From the NCBI GenBank assembly GCA_903828035.1, contig CAIKKV010000126.1:1-7718 (forward strand): DNA of 7,718 nucleotides, given 5' to 3'. Position 1 is the stretch's first letter; each line of letters starts with the position of its first letter. The notes beneath the pieces are model-generated. The model was not told the origin of the DNA and did no database searches. It worked only from the letters and a program-made list of their open reading frames with translations. The position numbers were made by a program, and so were the translations under genes. This document shows positions 1-5,158 of the stretch, piece by piece. The stretch comes from an uncultured bacterium (GTDB taxonomy: Bacteria > Verrucomicrobiota > Kiritimatiellia > CAIKKV01).

Positions 1-138
1 CAGCGCCAGAAGCTTGAGCTGGAGAAGCAGGCCCGCAAACTCAACGCCGCCGCGGCCGCCAAGCCCGCCGCGCCCGCGGCGACGCAAGCCCCGGCCGCGG
101 TCCCGCAACCGGCCCCCGCCGCCCCAGTGGCTCCGTAG
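1..138 (+). CDS. C-terminal tail of an unidentified protein (5' end outside window)
   Basis: The plus frame beginning at base 1 is open for 45 codons and ends at TAG 136-138. The first 15 residues are charged (QRQKLELEKQARKLN) and could extend a helix or coiled coil. The remaining 30 are almost only Ala, Pro, Val, Gln and Thr, which suggests a disordered tail. No domain is visible, so the function cannot be assigned. A tail like this would fit the cytoplasmic end of a membrane transporter, which would suit a sugar-use cluster, but that is a guess. The stop lies only 17 bp before the next start with a ribosome binding site between, so the gene is probably the upstream member of the same operon. 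Confidence 0.55.
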   Translation, partial: QRQKLELEKQARKLNAAAAAKPAAPAATQAPAAVPQPAPAAPVAP

Positions 139-142
139 CCAC

Positions 143-147
143 GGAAG
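143..147 (+). promoter_or_regulatory. Ribosome binding site for the tandem-SIS gene
   Basis: GGAAG lies 8 nt before ATG 156, in the 17-bp gap after the preceding stop codon. It supports 156 as the start and leaves no room for a separate promoter between the two genes. Confidence 0.55.
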
Positions 148-155
148 AAACACAC

Positions 156-1907
156 ATGAGCCTGGCCGCCGAAAAAACGCTTCAGTTCCTGGAGCAGGAA
201 CAAGCATTCCGCCTCGGCACGCTCCTGACCGAATCGCCCCACCCCAAGACCCTGCGGCTCGGCGAAACGGCGCAGGCCGATCTTCCCGCCGCCCTCCGCA
301 TGCTCCTGTCCGTGGACGAGGACATCCCCCCCGCGGCCCGGCAGGTCTTCGCCTCCGCCCCGTTCCGGGAGCTGGTGGAGTCCCTCCAGGGCACCCTGCA
401 AAGCGAGGGGAGGATCTTCTTCACCGGCTGCGGAGCGACCGGCCGGCTCAGCATCCTGCTGGAAGCCCTCTGGCGGCGGTTCTGGCAGACCCTCGGGCCG
501 GACACCCTGGGCCGCTGGCCCTCGCTGGAAGACCGCGTCTTCAGCGTGATGGCGGGCGGCGACTTCGCCCTCATCCGCTCCGTGGAAGGCTTTGAGGATT
601 TCCCGGCCTTCGGCCGCTGCCAGCTCCGGGACGCGGGCGTGAAGGCCGGCGACCTGGTCATCGCGGTCACCGAAGGGGGCGAAACCCCGTTTGTCATCGG
701 CACCGCCTGGGAGGGGCTGGCCGCCGGCGCCCGCGTCTTCTTCGTCTTCAACAATCCCGCCGACCTGCTGGCGGCCCAGGTGGCGCGCTCGGCGGAGGTC
801 CTCCGGGACCCGCGCATCGTCAAGCTGGACCTGGCCACCGGCCCGATGGCCCTGACCGGCTCCACCCGGATGCAGGCGACCACCTCCGAACTGCTGGTCC
901 TCGGCACCGCGCTCGAGATGGCGCTGGCCGCCCTGGCGGAAAAAGCGCTGGGCCCCGAGCCCGCCGCCCGGCTCGGCCTGGCCCGCTTCGATCCGCTAAT
1001 CCAGGTCGACCGGTTCGAGCGCCTGCTGGCGGAATTGAACCGGCCCGGCAACGTGGAAGCCCTCGCCGCCTTTGTGCGGCTGGAAAGCGATCTTTACCGG
1101 GAGCAGGGCCTGGTCACCTATCTCGCCCACGCCGTCCTGCTTGACGTGCTCACCGACACCACCGAGCGCTCCCCCACCTTCATGGTGCCGCCCTTCCGCC
1201 CCGAAGGGGACCGGCAAGCCCCCCTCAGCTGGGCGTTTGTGAAGGACCCGCTGCGGGACACGCCGGACGCCTGGCGCCAGCTGCTGCGCCGAGCCCCGCG
1301 CGGGCTCACCTGGACCCCGGCCGTCTACCGGAAGCTTGGCGCGCCCGAGCCGCTTCCCCAGCGCCCGCCCCGGCTGGACAACGAAACGATCTACCGCTTC
1401 CGCCTCGGGCGGGAAGCCGATCCGGACCGCTGCGGCGAGCGCCCCCATGCGCTGGGCGTCATCCTGAGCGACCTGGATCAGGCGGCCGGCTCCACATTCA
1501 CCGAAGCCTGCGCGGCCGCCGCCCTCCCCTTTGCTCGCCGCTTCAACCTGATCGTGGGGTCGGCGGAGCCGGCGGTGGCCGGCGACACGTTCGCGATCCG
1601 CTGCCGGCCGCCCGATTCCCCGCTGGGCCTGTGGCACCGGCTGGCGGTCAAGCTCGTGCTGAACACCGGCTCCACGGCGACCATGGCCAGAGCCGGCCGG
1701 ATCCGCGGAAACGGAATGATCTGGCTCAGTCCGGGCAATAAGAAATTGATTGATCGCGGAACCCGTCTCGTGTCACAGGTCACCGGAACAAGCTACGAAA
1801 AGGCCTGCCTCGCCCTGCATGAGGCCCTCGCGGAAACCGAGGAGCGCCGCGGCCGGGGCGAAGAGGTGGCGTCGCCCGTGGCGCTGGCCATCCAGAGGCT
1901 TTCATGA
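156..1907 (+). CDS. Tandem-SIS sugar-phosphate protein, GKRP-like / double MurQ-like
   Basis: This 583-residue cytoplasmic protein belongs to the MurQ/GKRP superfamily. MurQ cleaves the lactyl ether of MurNAc-6-phosphate; GKRP binds fructose phosphates and inhibits glucokinase. The N-terminal region (about 23-60, TESPHPKT...VDEDI) resembles the MurQ start. SIS domain 1 (about 65-265) carries the sugar-phosphate loop GCGATGR (91-97), AGGD...SVEGFED (133-148), TEGGETPFVIG (172-182) and GSTRM (235-239). A second, more diverged SIS domain (about 285-540) contains TDTTERSPTF (333-342) and ends in KLVLNTGST (499-507) and GNKKLIDRG (527-535), both strongly MurQ-like. MurQ is about 300 residues with one SIS domain and vertebrate GKRP about 625 with two, so length and layout match GKRP. 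Glu147 aligns with MurQ Glu114. Leu105 sits where domain 1 should carry MurQ Glu83, but Glu337 in domain 2 fits that role. Etherase, isomerase or regulatory function cannot be separated by eye. The stop overlaps the next start. Confidence 0.85.
   Translation: MSLAAEKTLQFLEQEQAFRLGTLLTESPHPKTLRLGETAQADLPAALRMLLSVDEDIPPAARQVFASAPFRELVESLQGTLQSEGRIFFTGCGATGRLSILLEALWRRFWQTLGPDTLGRWPSLEDRVFSVMAGGDFALIRSVEGFEDFPAFGRCQLRDAGVKAGDLVIAVTEGGETPFVIGTAWEGLAAGARVFFVFNNPADLLAAQVARSAEVLRDPRIVKLDLATGPMALTGSTRMQATTSELLVLGTALEMALAALAEKALGPEPAARLGLARFDPLIQVDRFERLLAELNRPGNVEALAAFVRLESDLYREQGLVTYLAHAVLLDVLTDTTERSPTFMVPPFRPEGDRQAPLSWAFVKDPLRDTPDAWRQLLRRAPRGLTWTPAVYRKLGAPEPLPQRPPRLDNETIYRFRLGREADPDRCGERPHALGVILSDLDQAAGSTFTEACAAAALPFARRFNLIVGSAEPAVAGDTFAIRCRPPDSPLGLWHRLAVKLVLNTGSTATMARAGRIRGNGMIWLSPGNKKLIDRGTRLVSQVTGTSYEKACLALHEALAETEERRGRGEEVASPVALAIQRLS
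1894..1907 (+). promoter_or_regulatory. Ribosome binding site and ATGA overlap coupling the SIS and DUF6259 genes
   Basis: AGAGG (1894-1898) lies 5 nt before ATG 1904. The TGA of the SIS gene (1905-1907) overlaps that ATG as ATGA. This is the classical arrangement for translational coupling, and it fixes the start of the DUF6259 gene. Confidence 0.65.
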
Positions 1908-4027
1908 TCGACCTTCAAGACAAACACGGAAACGAGGCGCGCTTCACCGACCGGGGCGACCTGGCCGGCTTTACCTCCCAGGGCTTGCGCCGGGACCTGG
2001 GCGAGCCGACGCCCGGCTGGTCCCTTGAGTTTACGCAGGGGCTGAACCGCCTGCCGGCCCGCCCGCTGACCGGCAGCGGCCGGCCGACCCAGGCCGGCCC
2101 GGACCGCCTGGAGGTGACCTTCAAAAGCGTTCACGCCGCCGGCGGCCCGGTCCCCCTGGAGGCGCGGGTGACCTGGTGGCTGGAGGACGGGCTGCTGCAC
2201 GCCCGGCTGGCGCTGGCCGGCCTTCCGGCGGAGCCCGCCCTGCACGCCGCCGTGATTCCCGACGTGGCCTTTTCCTACGAGCAGCCCGACGCCACCCGCC
2301 TGGTGGTGCCGCGCGAAACCGGAATGATCGTCGAGCAGGCGGCCACCGCCCTGTTCCTGGAAAAGGGCGCTCCCGGGGAAATCCGCGTGGCCTACCCGGG
2401 CCACGCGCACATGCAGTGCTTCGGCTGGCTGGAGGGCGACCGGGGGCTCTACACCGACGCCCGCGACCCGGAGGGCTGGATCAAGGAGTGGCGCTTCTTC
2501 CACGCCTGGCCCGGCCGCGTCGGCCTGCAGCTGCGCCACCTGGCTCCGCGCCGCCTCGAGCCGGCCGGCGCCTTCGCCCTGCCCTACCCCGTCACCCTCG
2601 GCGCCACCGCCGGCGGCTGGCATGGCGTGGCGAAGACCTACCGGCGCTGGGCGCTGCGGCAGCCCTGGGCCGCCCGGGGGCCCGACGAGCGCCGGAATAG
2701 CTATTTCGGGAACATCTCCACCTGGCTGTGGAACCGGGGCCGCATCGACCACGTCGCGCCGCCCGCCCGGGAGCTCGCCCGGCGGATCGGCGCCCCGGTG
2801 GGGCTCGACTGGTACTGGTGGCACCGCCACCCCTACGACACCCAATATCCCGACTACTTCCCCCCGCGCGAGGGCGAGGCGCGCTTCAAGGCCGCCGTGA
2901 AGGAGCTGCAGGCGGACGGCGTGGCCGTGCAGGTCTACATGAACGGCATGTGCTTCGACAAGGACGGGGCCCTCTGGGCGAAGGACGGCCCCGCCTGCGC
3001 CCTCGAGCTGGAAGGCGGCGGCCACCACGCGCCCGCCTACAACACCTTCATGGAGCACCGCCTGGCGGACACCTGCGGCGGCAGCGCCGTGTGGCGCGGC
3101 ATCCTGCTGGATCTCGTGGCCCGGGCGCGCGACCTCGGGCTGGACGGCCTCTACCTGGACATGATCGCGGCCGTGGGCGGCGCGCACCCCTGCTACAACC
3201 CGGCGCACGGCCACGCGCCGGGCGGCGGCTGCTACGGCGTGCAGGGCTTCCGCCGGCTGCTGGAGGAGGCCCGGCGGCTGGCGCCCGGCCTGGCGCTCTC
3301 CAGCGAGTGCACCCTCGAGTGCTACCTGGACCTGCTGGACGGCAACATCACCCCCGGCCTCGCGCCCGAGCGGCTCAAGTGGCTGGCCGAGCAGCACGGG
3401 GGGCGCTCCCGCCCTGTCCCTCTTTTCAACGCCGTCTACCACGGGCGCGCCGTCTGCTTCGGCAGCTACACGCTGCTGGACGGGGTCCCGCCCTTCGACG
3501 AGCTCTGGCCCGCCCGCTTCCGCACCCCGCCGGAGGCGGAGAAGGACTGGGCGGCGCTCTGCCCCGACCAGTTCGCCTTCGAGCTGGCCCGCACGGTCTC
3601 CTTCGGCAACCAGCCGCTGGCGGGCAACCTGACCGCGGAGCACCTGGCGGATCCGCGCCTGGCCGGGGAGATCGGGTTCCTCGTGGACGTGGCGCGGTTC
3701 TACCACGCCCACCGCGAGTGGCTGCTGTGGGGAACCCTGCTGCCCCCGGGCGCGCTGGAGTGCCCCGCCCGAGAGATCCGCTTCCTCCAGCGCTTCATCT
3801 TCACCAAGCCGGGCGAGGAAACCTATCTCACCCGCTCCCACCCCGCCGTGCTGCACGCCGAGTGGCAGGCCCCCGACGGCCGCCTCGGGGCGGTGCTGTT
3901 CAACTACACCCGGGAGGCGGTGGACGTGGCCTACACCCCGCCGGCGGGCTACGCGGTGGAGGGGGCGGTCAGCGGCCGGCTCCCCGCCCGGGCGTGTGTG
4001 TTTTGGAAACTGATTCGAAAGGAATAA
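1904..4027 (+). CDS. DUF6259-type glycoside-hydrolase-like protein
   Basis: This 707-residue protein has the layout of a large glycosidase. An N-terminal beta-rich domain (about 1-255) is followed by a TIM-barrel-like domain (about 265-580) and a short C-terminal beta domain (about 610-703). Probable barrel strands are APVGLDWYW (297-305), VAVQVYMNG (340-348), LDGLYLDM (413-420), LALSSE (463-468) and ARTVSFGN (562-569). I recognise it as resembling DUF6259 proteins, which are annotated next to carbohydrate genes in PVC bacteria; this comes from memory of the family, not a search. Asp419 at the end of putative strand 4 and Glu468 at the end of strand 5 are the best catalytic candidates. Their placement recalls the nucleophile/acid pair of GH101 and GH129, but the match is only structural inference. 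The N-terminus (MIDLQDKHGNEARF) has no signal peptide, so it probably acts in the cytoplasm on imported sugar. The substrate is unknown. Confidence 0.75.
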   Translation: MIDLQDKHGNEARFTDRGDLAGFTSQGLRRDLGEPTPGWSLEFTQGLNRLPARPLTGSGRPTQAGPDRLEVTFKSVHAAGGPVPLEARVTWWLEDGLLHARLALAGLPAEPALHAAVIPDVAFSYEQPDATRLVVPRETGMIVEQAATALFLEKGAPGEIRVAYPGHAHMQCFGWLEGDRGLYTDARDPEGWIKEWRFFHAWPGRVGLQLRHLAPRRLEPAGAFALPYPVTLGATAGGWHGVAKTYRRWALRQPWAARGPDERRNSYFGNISTWLWNRGRIDHVAPPARELARRIGAPVGLDWYWWHRHPYDTQYPDYFPPREGEARFKAAVKELQADGVAVQVYMNGMCFDKDGALWAKDGPACALELEGGGHHAPAYNTFMEHRLADTCGGSAVWRGILLDLVARARDLGLDGLYLDMIAAVGGAHPCYNPAHGHAPGGGCYGVQGFRRLLEEARRLAPGLALSSECTLECYLDLLDGNITPGLAPERLKWLAEQHGGRSRPVPLFNAVYHGRAVCFGSYTLLDGVPPFDELWPARFRTPPEAEKDWAALCPDQFAFELARTVSFGNQPLAGNLTAEHLADPRLAGEIGFLVDVARFYHAHREWLLWGTLLPPGALECPAREIRFLQRFIFTKPGEETYLTRSHPAVLHAEWQAPDGRLGAVLFNYTREAVDVAYTPPAGYAVEGAVSGRLPARACVFWKLIRKE
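4018..4023 (+). promoter_or_regulatory. Ribosome binding site for the LacI-family gene
   Basis: AAAGGA lies 6 nt before ATG 4030 and inside the last codons of the DUF6259 gene. It decides the regulator's start: the same frame stays open far upstream, but that part reads only as Arg/Ala/Gly/Pro-rich shadow sequence. Confidence 0.65.
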
Positions 4028-4029
4028 CC

Positions 4030-5067
4030 ATGTCTGTCACCCAAAAAGATCTGGCGGACGCCCTGGGCGTCTCGCAAATGACGGTCTCGCGCGCGCTGAG
4101 CAACCACCCGCATGTCGATGAGGCGGTGCGGAAGAAAATCCTCGACGCCGCGCGCGAGATGGGCTACTCGGCCGAAGAAAACCACGCGGCCGAAACGCTC
4201 CGGCGCCGGGGCCGCGGCGAGCGCGTCACGCATCACATCCTCTGCGCCATGATGCACGTGCCTCAGGAGTCCAACGACGAGGAAAGCTTCCACGGCCGCA
4301 TTCTCAAGGGCATCACGCAGCGGGCGCGCGAGATCAACTGGGAGGTCGTCCTGCCCCTGTCGACCCGCCACGAGATCCCGCTGATCGTCGCGCGCAAGCA
4401 GGTGGACGGCGTGCTCCGCCTGCTCGGCCAGCAGGAGGCGGACGCCGGCCCGGCCGCCCTTCCCACCCCCTGGGTCAGCATCTTCTTCGATGTCCCGGGC
4501 GTCGACGTCGTGACCGTGGACCACACGGAGGCGGGCCGGCTGCTGGGCCGCCACCTGCTGGAGATGGGCCACCGGAAGCTGGCCTTCATGGGCCCGGATT
4601 CGATGATCGCCCGGCAGCGCCTGGCGGGCCTGCGCCTCGCGCTCCAGGAGAAGGGCGTGGAGCTGCCCGACGACCGCGTGATCCTCGGGCACGAGGTCGG
4701 CGGCGAATCCAGCACGGTCGCGCTGGTGGAGGAGCTGCTGAAAAAGACCGGCTTTTCAAAAAACAACCGCCCCTTCACGGCCCTGGCGGCCTACAACGAC
4801 TACATGGCCGTGGCGGCCCTCCGCCACCTGCGCTCCAAGGGCCTCCAGGTGCCCGCGGACCTGAGCCTGACCGGCTTTGACGGCGCCATCCCGCGCGGGT
4901 TCCGGGGCATCCGGGTGACCACCGCCGCCATTCCGCTGGAGCAGATGGGCATCGAGGCCGTGCGCCTGATCGAAAGCCGGCTGGAGGACGGGACCATTCC
5001 CCCGCGGCGCCTTGTCCTGGAGACGACCCTCATCCCGGGCGAAACGGTGAGCCGCCTGGATTCGTAA
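4030..5067 (+). CDS. LacI/GalR-family transcriptional regulator
   Basis: This 345-residue protein has the usual family length. The helix-turn-helix occupies residues about 2-25 (TQKDLADALGVSQMTVSRAL), followed by the typical third helix and REMGYS (42-47). The hinge segment AAETLRRR (53-60) keeps a leucine (Leu57) where LacI inserts one into the minor groove. Residues about 66-345 form the periplasmic-binding-protein-like sensor domain, with VDGVLRL (125-131), VTVDHTEAGRLLGRHLLEMGHRK (161-183), AYNDYMAVAALRHL (254-267) and VPADLSLTGFDG (274-285) as family landmarks. Such proteins bind a palindromic operator as dimers or tetramers and release it, or bind more tightly, on contact with a sugar. 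The gene starts 2 bp after the DUF6259 stop and sits inside the operon, so it probably controls its own cluster. The ligand is unknown, and no operator palindrome is evident in the short gaps here. Confidence 0.95.
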   Translation: MSVTQKDLADALGVSQMTVSRALSNHPHVDEAVRKKILDAAREMGYSAEENHAAETLRRRGRGERVTHHILCAMMHVPQESNDEESFHGRILKGITQRAREINWEVVLPLSTRHEIPLIVARKQVDGVLRLLGQQEADAGPAALPTPWVSIFFDVPGVDVVTVDHTEAGRLLGRHLLEMGHRKLAFMGPDSMIARQRLAGLRLALQEKGVELPDDRVILGHEVGGESSTVALVEELLKKTGFSKNNRPFTALAAYNDYMAVAALRHLRSKGLQVPADLSLTGFDGAIPRGFRGIRVTTAAIPLEQMGIEAVRLIESRLEDGTIPPRRLVLETTLIPGETVSRLDS

Positions 5068-5074
5068 CACAAGC

Positions 5075-5079
5075 AAGGA
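5075..5079 (+). promoter_or_regulatory. Ribosome binding site for the SUMF1-GH42-like gene
   Basis: AAGGA lies 7 nt before ATG 5087, in a 19-bp gap after the regulator's stop. The gap holds no hairpin or promoter-like pair of boxes, so transcription probably continues from the regulator gene. Confidence 0.65.
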
Positions 5080-5086
5080 TATCCCC

Positions 5087-5158
5087 ATGAAACGCTGGCT
5101 TCTCTCGGCCGTCTCTGTTTTCGCAACCACCCTGGCCTTCGCCCAGGCGGCGTCAGCG
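5087..5158 (+). other. Sec signal peptide of the SUMF1-GH42-like protein
   Basis: Residues 1-24 have a basic start (Lys2, Arg3), a hydrophobic core (about 4-18) and two possible signal peptidase I sites, Ala-Phe-Ala (17-19) and Ala-Ser-Ala (22-24). A Pro/Ala-rich linker to about residue 35 follows. There is no lipobox cysteine, so a lipoprotein is unlikely. Confidence 0.8.

Noticed and set aside
156..1907. Naming the SIS gene murQ
   Set aside because: The protein is about twice MurQ length with two SIS domains, and Leu105 replaces the first-domain Glu83 equivalent. Etherase function is possible through the composite site but not established, so no symbol is given.
1793..3856. Minus-strand open frame of 687 codons opposite the SIS and DUF6259 genes
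   Set aside because: Its translation is low-complexity (Gly/Ala/Val/Arg/Gln-rich) with no domain motif. It lies opposite a well-supported gene and is the usual antisense shadow in GC-rich DNA.
2728..4029. Possible 434-residue N-terminal extension of the LacI-family regulator in the same frame
   Set aside because: The extension is Arg/Ala/Gly/Pro-rich shadow of the DUF6259 gene. The regulator's helix-turn-helix begins directly at Met 4030, which has its own ribosome binding site.
4758..4764. In-frame A AAA AAC heptamer in the LacI-family gene, a classical -1 slippery sequence
   Set aside because: The -1 frame meets TGA after about 40 codons and gives only a truncated sensor domain. The nearest perfect hairpin (GTGGCGG/CCGCCAC, 4810-4827) and the upstream GGAGGAG (4728-4734) are too far away to stimulate slippage. 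It encodes ordinary Lys-Asn.
4810..4827. Seven-base-pair perfect hairpin with a 4-nt loop
   Set aside because: It lies inside conserved LacI-family coding sequence with no following T run, so it is not a terminator. Such pairings are common by chance at this GC content.
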